Below are positions 27,146 through 35,102 of a stretch of DNA of 64,000 nucleotides, piece by piece. A program made the translations under genes and the position numbers. Within the stretch, counting starts at the first letter, position 1, and each line of letters begins with the position of its first letter. The stretch spans positions 1-64,000 of the forward strand of contig JARKQJ010000139.1 in the NCBI GenBank assembly GCA_029973955.1, in the 5' to 3' direction. This DNA is from Paludibaculum sp. (GTDB lineage Bacteria > Acidobacteriota > Terriglobia > Bryobacterales > Bryobacteraceae). The notes below the pieces were generated by a model that was given only the letters and a program-made list of their open reading frames with translations, did not search any database and had not been told where the DNA came from.

Positions 27146-27773
27146 CGTCCAACCACTCCGCGGCGCGGGCGCGGATGGAGGGCGTCGTCATTTCGTCGGG
27201 AAGGATGTCGGAGATCACGGCGACGGAGTCCGCGCCGGCTCGGAGGACGGCCTGGGCGGTATTGCGCGTGATGCCGCCGATGGCGACCAGTGGCATGACG
27301 GTGAGTGCGCGGAGCTGAGGGAGTTGCTCGAGTCCGACCTGGGGATCGGGATTGTCCTTGGAAAGCGTGGAGAAGATGGGGCCGATGGCAAGGTAGGAGG
27401 CTGGCTCGCCATTGGCCGCGGCGAGCTGGGCGGCGTTGTGAGTGGAGAAGCCTAGGGGGGCCGCAGGGCCGAGGACGCGGCGGGCGAGGACGGGCGGGAG
27501 ATCGTCCTGGCCGAGGTGGAGACCTGCGTTCAGCAGGGCGGCGAGATCGGCCCGGTCGTTGATGATCAGCTGGGCGCCAGCCTGGACGCATAAATCAGAG
27601 ATCAACTGAGCCGTTTCAAACACCTGGCGGGAGAAATGTCCTTTGTGGCGGAACTGGAGGATGCGGACACCGGCTTCGAGGAGGGCTTCGGCAATGAGAG
27701 CGGGCTGCCGGCCGCGGCGAGTGAGCGTGAGGGTGTCGAGGATCGGATAGAAACGCGGGAGCACGGAGACCAT
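27135..27773 (-). CDS. thiE: thiamine-phosphate synthase ThiE
   Basis: A 212-residue TIM-barrel enzyme that joins the pyrimidine and thiazole phosphates to thiamine phosphate. Family motifs: ILQFRHKG, AQLIINDRADLAALLNAGLHLGQDDL, IGPIFSTLSK and LVAIGGITRNTA. The usual KxxS/T after IGPIFxT is degenerate (SKDNPDPQVG). It overlaps the convergent NHL gene by 11 bp. No TPP riboswitch is visible upstream. Confidence 0.88.
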   Translation of the reverse strand: MVSVLPRFYPILDTLTLTRRGRQPALIAEALLEAGVRILQFRHKGHFSRQVFETAQLISDLCVQAGAQLIINDRADLAALLNAGLHLGQDDLPPVLARRVLGPAAPLGFSTHNAAQLAAANGEPASYLAIGPIFSTLSKDNPDPQVGLEQLPQLRALTVMPLVAIGGITRNTAQAVLRAGADSVAVISDILPDEMTTPSIRARAAEWLDATR

Positions 27774-27820
27774 GATAGCCGAGCGCCGTGGTAGACTCTG
27801 TTCTCAAGAAAGGGGGGCGC

Positions 27821-28096
27821 ATGCCCAAGTTTGTGATTGAACGCGAGATTCCAGGTGCGGGTGGGCTGAGCCCGGACCAGTTGCAGGCGATTTCGCAGAA
27901 GTCCTGTTCGGTGCTGCGGGAGTTGGGCCCGCAGGTGCAATGGGTGGAGAGCTACGTTTGCGCGGACAAGATCTACTGCGTGTATATCGCGCCGGACGAG
28001 GCGAGCGTGCGGGAGCATGGCGCGCGGGGCGGCTTCCCGGTGAACGCGGTGTCTCAGGTGGTGCGGAAGATCGATCCGACGACGGCCGAGGGCTAG
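27821..28096 (+). CDS. DUF4242 protein
   Basis: A 91-residue ferredoxin-like small protein: KFVIEREIPGAG, VQWVESYVCADKIYCVYIAPDE and VREHGARGGFP match the DUF4242 family, whose function is unknown (some members are described as metal binding). A purine-rich AAGAAAGGGGGG precedes the ATG. Its stop overlaps the convergent peroxiredoxin stop by 2 bp. Confidence 0.85.
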   Translation: MPKFVIEREIPGAGGLSPDQLQAISQKSCSVLRELGPQVQWVESYVCADKIYCVYIAPDEASVREHGARGGFPVNAVSQVVRKIDPTTAEG

Positions 28097-28524
28097 AGAG
28101 CTGCGAGAATCTCCCCGACAGCAGGAGTTCCGCGCCAGGAGGCGGCAATGGTCCCGTCGGGGCCGATCACGTAGACCGTGCGGCGCACGATGGGGCCGAA
28201 GCCGCACCTATACTTGAACGCGATGCGGCCTCCCTTGTCATAGACGAGCGCGAAGGGCAGAGCGAGCTTTTCGACGTACCGGGTGTGGCTGCGGGCACCG
28301 GCTGGATTCACGCCGTAGACCACGGCGCGTGCGGCTTGGAGTTGCGGCCAGGCATCTCGAAGCGCGCTGAGCTGGTGCGTTCAACCGGGGGTATCGTCGG
28401 CAGGATAGAAGATCAGGACAACAGGAGAACCGCGGTGGTCGTCGAGACGGACGCGGCGGCCGAGATGGTCGGTCGCATCGAAACTTGGCGCAGGGTTTCC
28501 GGGTTTGAGTGGTGCGCCAAGCAT
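28093..28524 (-). CDS. peroxiredoxin (BCP/PrxQ type), candidate selenoprotein with UGA at residue 48
   Basis: Reading from ATG 28524 through a single in-frame TGA (28383-28381) gives a continuous 143-residue thioredoxin-fold peroxiredoxin: GNPAPSFDATDHLGRRV, then VVLIFYPADDTPG-[UGA]-THQLSALRD, VYGVNPAG and YVIGPDGTIAASW. In the BCP family the residue after DDTPG is the peroxidatic cysteine, so the TGA replaces exactly the catalytic TGC or TGT. This is the classic pattern of a selenocysteine codon; no other disruption occurs. Just downstream, CCAG (28375-28372) could pair with CUGG (28351-28348) and CUC with GAG, a weak candidate bacterial SECIS that I cannot score. It lies 31 bp after argR on the same strand. 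The alternatives are a nonsense pseudogene or a sequencing error. Confidence 0.75.
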
Positions 28525-28555
28525 GGTGCGATTTCTGGATCGGAAAGTAACGGAG

Positions 28556-28990
28556 CTACTGGCTGACGTAGGACATGAGGCGCTCCTGGACGGTTTTGGC
28601 GCGCTGGTTGTCCCAACAGGCGATGAAGACCGTATCGTCGCCAGCGACGGTGCCGGCTACCTCGGCCCAATCTTCCTGGTCGAGGGCGAAGGCGAGGGAG
28701 TTGGCGCTGCCGGTGGAGGTCTTCAGGATGACGAAGTGCTGGGCCAGGCGCACATCGAGAAGATACTCCGCCATGACCTGGGCGAGGCTGGGGCCTGTGA
28801 GATCGGGGAGGATCTCGCGGTAGCCATCGGCGGTCTTGGCGAGGCCCATCTCGCGGATGTCACGGGAGAGGGTGACCTGGGTGGTATCGATGCCCTGGTC
28901 GCGAAGCTCGCGGGCGAGTTCGTCCTGGGTATTGATGCGCTTGGTGCGGATGAGTTTTAGGATCTGTCCCTGGCGATAGTTCTTGGTCAT
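28556..28990 (-). CDS. argR: arginine repressor ArgR
   Basis: A 144-residue ArgR-family regulator. The N-terminal winged helix reads ILKLIRTKRINTQDELARELRDQGIDTTQVTLSRDIREMGLAK, and the C-terminal hexamerisation/arginine-binding domain ends TVAGDDTVFIACWDN. The start overlaps the argH stop (ATGA). Being in the argF-argH operon, behind two ARG boxes, it probably represses its own synthesis. Confidence 0.92.
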   Translation of the reverse strand: MTKNYRQGQILKLIRTKRINTQDELARELRDQGIDTTQVTLSRDIREMGLAKTADGYREILPDLTGPSLAQVMAEYLLDVRLAQHFVILKTSTGSANSLAFALDQEDWAEVAGTVAGDDTVFIACWDNQRAKTVQERLMSYVSQ

Positions 28991-30366
28991 GACAGCTGCT
29001 CCAGACGGGAATGGGCGGCGGCGAGGGCCGCACGGACGGTGGCGGGGGCCGTGCCGCCGGCGGCGGTGCGGGTTTTCATGCCCTCCGCCGGATTCATGAA
29101 AGCGGCCATTTCCGGCGTGAAGCGGGGATCGAAGGCGTGGAGAGCCTCGCCGGTCCACTCCGAGGGTTTCTTGTTTTGGGCGACGCTTTCGAGGACAAGG
29201 CGGCCGACCAACTGGTGGGCCTGGTGGAAGGGAACGCCGGAGCGGGAGAGCGCTTCAGCGAGATCCGTGGCCACCAGCCAGCCGTCTTCGGCTGCCTGAA
29301 GAGGAGGCGCGGGACGGAGCGTGGTGGTTTCCACCACGCCGCGGGCCATTTCGAGCGAAATTGTGAGCTGATCGACGGCGTCGAAGATCGGCTCCTTGTC
29401 CTCCTGCATGTCGCGATTGTACGTCATGGGGAGGCCCTTCATGGTGGTGAAGAGGGAGGTGAAGGAGCCAAAGATGCGGCCGCACTTGCCGCGGATGAGT
29501 TCGAGCGAGTCGGGATTCTTCTTCTGCGGCATGAGGGAAGAGCCGCTGGTGACGCCGTCGCCGAGGTCGAGCCAGCCGAATTCGTCGGAGGAGTAGATGA
29601 TCCAGTCCTCGGCCAGGCGGGAGAGGTGCATGGCGCAGAGGGAGGCCGCGGAGAGGTAGTCGAGCGCCCAGTCGCGATCGGCGGAGACATCCATGGAGTT
29701 GTTGGTGACGCCGTCGAAGCCGAGCTCGCGAGCAAGGCCGTCGCGGTCGACGGGGAAGCCGGAGCCGGCCAGGGCACCGGAGCCGAGGGGCATCAAGTTG
29801 ACGCGGGCGCGAGCCTGGAGGAGGCGCTCGTGGTCGCGGGCGAACATTTCGAAGTAAGCCAGCAGGTAGTGAGCCCAGGTGACGGGTTGCGCGCGGCGAA
29901 CGTGGGTGTAGCCGGCGACGATGGTGTCGGTGTGGTTTTCGGCGAACTTCAGTAGAGACGCCATGAGGCCGCGAAGCAGCGCGGCGGTGCGATCGATCTC
30001 CCCGCGCAGCCACAGGCGCGTGTCGAGCGAGACCTGCTCGTTGCGGGAGCGGCCAGTGTGGATCTTGTCAGCGAGCGCTCCGGCCTTGGCCTTGAGGAGG
30101 CGAATGACGTAAGTGTGGATGTCTTCGTCGGGGGCGTCGGCGGGCGGCTCCGGGATGGTGTCCAGAGCATCGCAGATGGCCTGGGCTTCGCTCGCTTCGA
30201 GGATGCCGACACGGGCCAGCGCTCGGGCATAGGCCTGGGAGCCGAGGATGTCGGCGGCAAACAGGCGCCGGTCGAAGTGCAGCGACCAGGAGAAGCGCTG
30301 GAAGACTTCCGAGGGGCCGGATTCGAAGCGTCCTCCCCAGAGTTTCATGGGAGTTTCCTGGCTCAT
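28987..30366 (-). CDS. argH: argininosuccinate lyase
   Basis: A 459-residue enzyme of the fumarase/aspartase superfamily that splits argininosuccinate into arginine and fumarate. It opens MKLWGGRFESGPSEVFQRFSWS-like, has HTGRSRNEQVSLDTRLW, and carries the family signature GSSLMPQKKNPD with the catalytic serine. The start at 30366 overlaps the argF stop; MKLWGGR at 30348 is an alternative. Confidence 0.96.
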   Translation of the reverse strand: MSQETPMKLWGGRFESGPSEVFQRFSWSLHFDRRLFAADILGSQAYARALARVGILEASEAQAICDALDTIPEPPADAPDEDIHTYVIRLLKAKAGALADKIHTGRSRNEQVSLDTRLWLRGEIDRTAALLRGLMASLLKFAENHTDTIVAGYTHVRRAQPVTWAHYLLAYFEMFARDHERLLQARARVNLMPLGSGALAGSGFPVDRDGLARELGFDGVTNNSMDVSADRDWALDYLSAASLCAMHLSRLAEDWIIYSSDEFGWLDLGDGVTSGSSLMPQKKNPDSLELIRGKCGRIFGSFTSLFTTMKGLPMTYNRDMQEDKEPIFDAVDQLTISLEMARGVVETTTLRPAPPLQAAEDGWLVATDLAEALSRSGVPFHQAHQLVGRLVLESVAQNKKPSEWTGEALHAFDPRFTPEMAAFMNPAEGMKTRTAAGGTAPATVRAALAAAHSRLEQLS

Positions 30367-31310
30367 TTCGCGGGACCATCCAGGAGCATCAGCAGCAGGG
30401 CTTTCTGAGCGTGGAGGCGATTCTCCGCCTCATCAAAGACGACCGAAACCGGGGATTCGATCACTTCGTCGGTGACCTCTTCGCCGCGGTGGGCAGGCAA
30501 GCAGTGCATAAAGAGCGCACCGGGGGCGGCCAGGGCCATGAGTTCGGAGTTGACCTGGTAAGCGGCAAAGGCGCGGGCACGCTCGGCGGCTTCGTGTTCA
30601 AAACCCATAGAGGCCCAGACGTCGGTGTAAACTGCTTCGGCGCCGGCGAGACCTTCGGCCGGATCGTTGGCCACAGAGATCACGGCACCGGTTTCGGCAG
30701 CGAAAGCTCGGGCCTGGACGAGGATCTCCGGCAACGGCTCATAGCCGGGCGGAGTGACGCAGGTGACGCTGATGCCGAGGCGCGCTCCGTTGAGCATCAG
30801 AGAGTTAGCCACGTTATTGCCGTCGCCGACGAAGGCGAGTTTGTGGCCGCTCCAGCCACCCCAGTGCTCCTTGAGGGTCTGCATGTCGGCCAGGGCCTGG
30901 CAGGGGTGGTACAGGTCACTCAGGGCATTGATGACGGGAATGCGAGCGAAGTTGGCGAGGTCATCGACGGTCTTCTGCGAAAAGGTCCGGGCGACGATGA
31001 GGTCTGTCCAGCGTTCGAGGTTGCGGGCCACATCTTCCACCGGCTCTCGGCCCCCGATGGGACCGATATTGAGGATGGCATCGCCACCGAGCTGCTTGGA
31101 GGCAACTTCGAAGGTGATTCGAGTGCGGAGGGAGGGTTTTTCGAAGAGCAGGCTGACAATCCGGCCGCGAAGGGCGGAGCGGAATTGGCCGGGGACACGC
31201 TTCACCTCGGCAGCAAGGTCGAGGAGAGCCAGGAGTTCATGCTGGGTGAGGTCCAGATCCGTAGTGAGGTTCTGGGCAGCCAACTGGGGGAAGGTGGGGA
31301 CAGGATCCAT
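30363..31310 (-). CDS. argF: ornithine carbamoyltransferase
   Basis: A 315-residue cytoplasmic enzyme making citrulline from ornithine and carbamoyl phosphate. It has the carbamoyl-phosphate motif SLRTRITFE, HPCQALADMQT, and the ornithine-loop motif MHCLPAHRGEEV, which fits OTCase rather than an acetylornithine enzyme. First gene of argF-argH-argR-peroxiredoxin, with 4-bp overlaps through argR. Confidence 0.95.
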   Translation of the reverse strand: MDPVPTFPQLAAQNLTTDLDLTQHELLALLDLAAEVKRVPGQFRSALRGRIVSLLFEKPSLRTRITFEVASKQLGGDAILNIGPIGGREPVEDVARNLERWTDLIVARTFSQKTVDDLANFARIPVINALSDLYHPCQALADMQTLKEHWGGWSGHKLAFVGDGNNVANSLMLNGARLGISVTCVTPPGYEPLPEILVQARAFAAETGAVISVANDPAEGLAGAEAVYTDVWASMGFEHEAAERARAFAAYQVNSELMALAAPGALFMHCLPAHRGEEVTDEVIESPVSVVFDEAENRLHAQKALLLMLLDGPAK

Positions 31311-31321
31311 GGGCGTCCGAA

Positions 31322-31355
31322 TGAATAGTTATTCGTTTGATTGAATAATTACACA
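31322..31355 (-). promoter_or_regulatory. two ARG boxes (ArgR operators) upstream of argF
   Basis: TGAATAGTTATTCG at 31322-31335 and TGAATAATTACACA at 31342-31355 match the palindromic ARG-box core (TGAATwwwwATTCA) at 13 and about 11-12 of 14 positions. Their centres are 20 bp apart, two helical turns, as for paired ArgR sites. They lie 12-45 bp before the argF start. Confidence 0.85.
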
Positions 31356-31367
31356 CAGCTAGGGACA

Positions 31368-31373
31368 AGTCAA
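31368..31373 (-). promoter_or_regulatory. -35 element of the argF operon
   Basis: TTGACT on the minus strand. The matching -10 would be the A/T-rich TAATTA/AATTAT inside the second ARG box, so ArgR would overlap the -10 region. Confidence 0.5.
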
Positions 31374-31441
31374 GCGGATGGCTAGGCGCGAGGGAGAGCA
31401 CTGAGAAGAAAAGGAGAAAATTGGCGAGGATGAATTGACGA

Positions 31442-31465
31442 CCGGGCGCCAAGAGAGGCGCCCGG
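31442..31465 (-). terminator. GC-rich hairpin after the zinc-knuckle gene
   Basis: CCGGGCGCC at 31442-31450 pairs perfectly with GGCGCCCGG at 31457-31465 around a 6-nt loop. It lies 14 bp beyond the stop of the zinc-knuckle gene. The U-tract is poor on both strands, so it may be a 3'-end stabiliser rather than a classical terminator. Confidence 0.5.
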
Positions 31466-31478
31466 CAGATTTAGGTAG

Positions 31479-31748
31479 TTACTTTTTCTTAGGGCAGGTG
31501 CGGCTGTTATGGCCAGACTGCCCGCAAATTGAGCACACGCGGCCGCTGGGCTTGTCCTTGGATTTCGGCGCACGGGAGCGGGAAGAGGAACCGGTGGCGA
31601 CAAGTTCATAGCTGAAGCCAAGGTCAGCGAGAGCGGCAAGATTATCCTGAACGGAATTCAAGAGGGCGGACTTGGACGATTCCACCAGCTTGGCGCGCTC
31701 ATCATCGAGCTTCTTGAGTTTCTCGAGAGTGTCTGCAAGAGATGACAT
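31479..31748 (-). CDS. small CCHC zinc-knuckle protein
   Basis: An 89-residue protein. Residues 1-50 form a predicted coiled-coil/helical region (LEKLKKLDDERAKL, then NLAALADLGFSYELV). Residues 52-70 are a basic Ser/Lys/Arg linker. The C-terminus carries a perfect CX2CX4HX4C zinc knuckle: C72, C75, H80 and C85 in CSICGQSGHNSRTC. Such knuckles bind single-stranded nucleic acid in retroviral and eukaryotic proteins and are uncommon in bacteria. The build suggests a small oligomeric nucleic-acid-binding protein. Function not known. Confidence 0.7.
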   Translation of the reverse strand: MSSLADTLEKLKKLDDERAKLVESSKSALLNSVQDNLAALADLGFSYELVATGSSSRSRAPKSKDKPSGRVCSICGQSGHNSRTCPKKK

Positions 31749-31761
31749 ATTTCAAGAGTGC

Positions 31762-31780
31762 CATATTTGCAAATAATGGT
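31762..31780. promoter_or_regulatory. palindrome upstream of the zinc-knuckle gene
   Basis: A perfect 10-bp palindrome ATTTGCAAAT (31766-31775) is flanked by CCAT and ATGG arms. On the minus strand it directly follows a TTGACC (31784-31779) that could be a -35. No good -10 is seen at the matching distance, so it is only a candidate operator. Confidence 0.3.
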
Positions 31781-31818
31781 CAATCCGGAAAGCTCAATTA
31801 ATAATCCGAAAGATTGGT

Positions 31819-33000
31819 TCACCAATTGGAAAGAGTGCCATCGGGCAGGAACATGGCTTCGTCGCGCCAGGTGACAGGAGCGTTCGCGGCCTTTTGAACT
31901 TCGGCCCAATCGATGCGGATGCCCAGGCCGGGCGCGGAGGGGATGGCAAGGTGGCCGGAGGTGTCCAGTTCGAAGAGCGGCCAGTCCTGGGGATCGAGGT
32001 AGCGGAGCCAGGGGTCGGCCTCTCCGGTGGCACCGGAGGCGTTGTAGTGGATGCCCTTGGACCATTCCAGGATCCAGCCGGCGCGGCACTGGACGACGAC
32101 ATGGAGGCAGGCCATGAAGGCGATGGGGGAGAGCGGGCAGTGGGGGGCCAGGGCGAGGCCATTGGCTTCGGCGAGGGCTCCGATTTCGGCCGTATTGGAG
32201 ATGCCGCCAGCGTGGACGATGTCGGGTTGAAGGATGTGGGCGCCACGGCCGGCCACGAGATCTGAGAATTCGGCGACGGTGGTCATGCGCTCGCCAGTGG
32301 CGATGGGCACGTGCGTGAGCGCGGCGATTTGAGGCAGCCAGCGGTTGTAATCCGGACGAACAGGCTCTTCGTAAAAGAGCGGGCGGGAGAACTCGAGTTC
32401 GCGGACGAGGCGGCGGGCCATGGGGACATTGGCGCGGCCGTGGAAGTCGTAGGCGATGTCGACATCGGGGCCGACGGCATCGCGGACGGCGCGCGCGCGG
32501 GCGACGGCGGCCTGGATGCCGCCGTAGGTATCGATGGCGGCAAGTGGCGGGCAGGCGTTCATCTTGATGGCGCGCGCGCCTTCGGAGACCACGCGAGCGG
32601 CCTCCTCGGCGGCGGCCGCGGGAGAGTTGTTGTTACCGCCGGCCCAGCGATAGACCTTGACGCGGTCGCGCACGCGGCCGCCGAGCAGTTGATAAATGGG
32701 GAGTCCGGCGGCTTTACCGGCAAGGTCCCACAGCGCGATTTCCAGGCCGCCCAAGGCACTCATGAAGTGGGCTCCGCCGTGGTAGAAACAGCGGTCATAG
32801 CAGGAGCGGATCAGACCCTTGATGGAAGATGGATCCTTGCCGAGAAACTGTTCTCCAAGTTCATGCACAGCGGATTCTGCGGAGGAAAGTTGACCTTCGA
32901 CGGTAAACTCCCCGTAGCCTTCCAAACCATCACTGGTGAGGATTCGAAGGAGGCCCCAGCGCGGAGCAACCTGGGCGGTTTCGATACGTTCGATCAGCAT
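31819..33000 (-). CDS. mandelate racemase/muconate lactonizing enzyme family, galactonate-dehydratase-like
   Basis: A 393-residue enolase-superfamily enzyme. The metal and catalytic positions match the D-galactonate/gluconate dehydratase branch: D185 and H187 in YDFHGR, E211 in YEEP, E237 in TGER and H287 in APHCPLSP. It probably dehydrates an aldonic acid to a 2-keto-3-deoxy acid. TAGAAT at 33017-33012 and GAGGAG before the ATG support the start at 33000. Exact substrate not determinable. Confidence 0.85.
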   Translation of the reverse strand: MLIERIETAQVAPRWGLLRILTSDGLEGYGEFTVEGQLSSAESAVHELGEQFLGKDPSSIKGLIRSCYDRCFYHGGAHFMSALGGLEIALWDLAGKAAGLPIYQLLGGRVRDRVKVYRWAGGNNNSPAAAAEEAARVVSEGARAIKMNACPPLAAIDTYGGIQAAVARARAVRDAVGPDVDIAYDFHGRANVPMARRLVRELEFSRPLFYEEPVRPDYNRWLPQIAALTHVPIATGERMTTVAEFSDLVAGRGAHILQPDIVHAGGISNTAEIGALAEANGLALAPHCPLSPIAFMACLHVVVQCRAGWILEWSKGIHYNASGATGEADPWLRYLDPQDWPLFELDTSGHLAIPSAPGLGIRIDWAEVQKAANAPVTWRDEAMFLPDGTLSNW

Positions 33001-33360
33001 GGCGCTCCTCAATTCTATGGCTTTTGCCCGGCCTGCGGAATAGGAACCTGACCGGCCCACGCCCAAGAGTTGCGGCTGAACCGAAGCCGGGGTAAATCAA
33101 CAAGAATTTCAGAGATGTTTGCGTGGAACATTCAGCGAAATCGGGCGGTATTGATTCACAGGACGAGCGCACTCCCATTTACAGACCAGGAACACCCGCG
33201 GCGGTCAGTGAAGAGTTCGACGCGTGTGGCGGAAGAGACTTGCGCAACGCGTGACAGTTGAGTATTTTGGCTATGCCAATCCGTGGCCGGAAACAGGCAG
33301 GGAAGGAACGAGCAGGCAGGCCATGTCAGTCAAGCCGACTTCACTCAAATGGGGACAAGA
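33001..33360. other. intergenic region between divergent genes
   Basis: About 360 bp. The left edge has the -10-like TAGAAT (33012-33017, minus strand) and ribosome binding site of the dehydratase gene. I see no convincing gene, RNA structure or repeat in the rest. An ATG at 33283 in frame with the next gene could lengthen it, but those residues look non-coding. Confidence 0.5.
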
Positions 33361-34392
33361 ATGAGCGAAGCCGGCGTGCGAGAGAGGAAACGGCGGTGGC
33401 GCGGCGTGGCGCAGTTCACGTTGGCAGTGGCAGTGGTGCTGGGGTTGAGTTTGGCGGTGGATCCAATTGCAGAACGGTTTCGGCGTCAGAATCACTCAAA
33501 TGGGTGGATGAGATTTCGTCCACCGCACGAGACCTCGACATTACAGTTGGAGGGTGAGCGGATTTGGACAGGTGGGAAGGACGGCTTGGGTTGGATCGAT
33601 TGGAAGAGGCGGGTGGTGCTCGAACTGCCGGATGAAGTCCCAAAACTCGAACGAGTGAGGGCGCTCCGGCTAGCGAGAGGCGGCGAGTTGTGGGTGGGCC
33701 ATCTGACAGGCGTGGAGCGGAGGAAGGGCGCAGGCTTCGCGCACCTCGAGAGCGGGGTGGGCGCAGTGGGAGCGGTGCTGGAGCGGCGCAACGGAGAGAT
33801 CTGGGTGGGAGGAGAGAGAGGAGTGGCGCGCTGGGACGGGTGGCGCTTCGTGCGGATGGATGTGGCGCGGAACCTGGAAGGGGTGGACTCGTTGATGGAG
33901 GACCGCGCAGGGAACGTGTGGGTGGCATCGGCGCATCCCGTGCGGGGCGGAGTGGGGCGCATGGGATTGGACGGGACGTGGACGGAGTTCACGCACGACG
34001 CGGGGCTGGCGCATCCGTCGGTGAGCGGGGTGTATGAAGACCGGTCGGGCGGGATCTGGTTTGCCTCGGGATTCGGCAAGCAGGGCGGGGCGTGCCGTTG
34101 GTGGAACGGGCATTGGACGAGGCTAGGGAAGGCTGATGGGCTGGCGTCGGACCGCGCCAGACTGGTGTACGAAGACAACAATGGCCGGCTGTGGGTAGCA
34201 AGCGAGGTGGATGGGACGGCGGTGCGGAGCGGCGGGCGATGGCGCGTGTTTACTCCCAACGAGGGGATGACGGGCTGGGAGGTAAAGAGCGTGTTGGAGA
34301 CTCCGGACGGCGCGCTTTGGATGGCGACGGAGGACGGGGTGATGAGGTTGGACGAGAAGGCTGAATTCGGACCGGCTGGAGATTCGAAATGA
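33361..34392 (+). CDS. membrane-anchored beta-propeller protein
   Basis: About 343 residues from ATG 33361 (ATG 33349 also possible). A basic N-terminus and one hydrophobic helix (AQFTLAVAVVLGLSLAV) are followed by repeats such as GEIWVGGERGVARWDG, GNVWVASAHPV, GGIWFASGFGKQG, GRLWVASEVDG and GALWMATEDGVMRLD. These are two-component-regulator-propeller (Reg_prop) blades, here without any kinase or cyclase domain. The product would face the periplasm as a sensor or binding module. The stop overlaps the next start by 4 bp. Confidence 0.75.
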   Translation: MSEAGVRERKRRWRGVAQFTLAVAVVLGLSLAVDPIAERFRRQNHSNGWMRFRPPHETSTLQLEGERIWTGGKDGLGWIDWKRRVVLELPDEVPKLERVRALRLARGGELWVGHLTGVERRKGAGFAHLESGVGAVGAVLERRNGEIWVGGERGVARWDGWRFVRMDVARNLEGVDSLMEDRAGNVWVASAHPVRGGVGRMGLDGTWTEFTHDAGLAHPSVSGVYEDRSGGIWFASGFGKQGGACRWWNGHWTRLGKADGLASDRARLVYEDNNGRLWVASEVDGTAVRSGGRWRVFTPNEGMTGWEVKSVLETPDGALWMATEDGVMRLDEKAEFGPAGDSK

Positions 34393-35102
34393 CGTTTGAG
34401 GAAGCAGGCGCGAGGTACATGCAACTGCGCGGGCAATGGCAGGCGGGGCTGCTGGCACCGGAGCAGTTTCAGGAGATGGTAGCCCAACTTGGCGTACAGG
34501 ATGCGCTGGGGCAGTGGTGGCAGATGGAACCGGGTTCGGGGCAGTGGATGATGTGGAATGGGGCGCAGTGGGTGAATGCGGCGCAGCCGCGACAGGCGCC
34601 CGCGCCGCCGCCACCGCCCGCGCCGGCTCCGTCGTATGGGCAAGCATACGCGCCGCAGTGTCCGCAGCCGTACGGGCAGCAGTATCCGCAGGCCCCGGAC
34701 CGGCAGCCGATGGTGCAACAGCCCATGGGACAGCAGATGGTGTCGGTACCGGGGAAGAAGCCGGGGCCGGCGATTTGGGAAGGAATCGCTTCGGTGCTGC
34801 CGGGTTTCGTGATCGAGATGCTGCAGCGCTGGCCGGTGTATCAGAAGGATCCGGCGGCGCTGGCGGGTTTTGCGGTGCCGTCGCTGCTGCCCGGAGTGCT
34901 GCTGCCGCTGGTGCCCGCCATCGGGAGGGCGGCGGCGATCGTGATTGTGCTGGGGTGCCTGGCGTGGCTGTCGTGGCCGCTCATCTCACAGGCGAGCGAG
35001 ATCCTGGGCAACGCGAAGGCGGTGCAGAGCCACGCGGGGCGTGGCCTGGTAGGGGTATCGCTGCTGTACCTGATTCCCCGGATCTGGCGCGCGGGCAACT
35101 AG
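34389..35102 (+). CDS. GQW-module membrane protein (copy 1)
   Basis: A 237-residue protein. Residues 1-65 (MTFEEAGARYMQLRGQW, then GQWWQMEPGSGQWMMWNGAQWV) form a small module shared with the 39701-40381 product: a short helical hairpin like SHOCT, then a W-rich strand unit. A Pro/Gln/Tyr-rich linker (68-120) leads to a C-terminal half with about two or three membrane helices. I know similar N-termini from uncharacterised Chloroflexi and Acidobacteria proteins but no name for the domain. Its stop overlaps the convergent TPR/zinc-ribbon gene. Confidence 0.6.
   Translation: MTFEEAGARYMQLRGQWQAGLLAPEQFQEMVAQLGVQDALGQWWQMEPGSGQWMMWNGAQWVNAAQPRQAPAPPPPPAPAPSYGQAYAPQCPQPYGQQYPQAPDRQPMVQQPMGQQMVSVPGKKPGPAIWEGIASVLPGFVIEMLQRWPVYQKDPAALAGFAVPSLLPGVLLPLVPAIGRAAAIVIVLGCLAWLSWPLISQASEILGNAKAVQSHAGRGLVGVSLLYLIPRIWRAGN

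Noticed and set aside
27774..27820. TPP riboswitch before thiE
   Set aside because: The gap to the divergent gene is only about 47 bp and lacks the conserved CUGAGA and ACCUGA elements.
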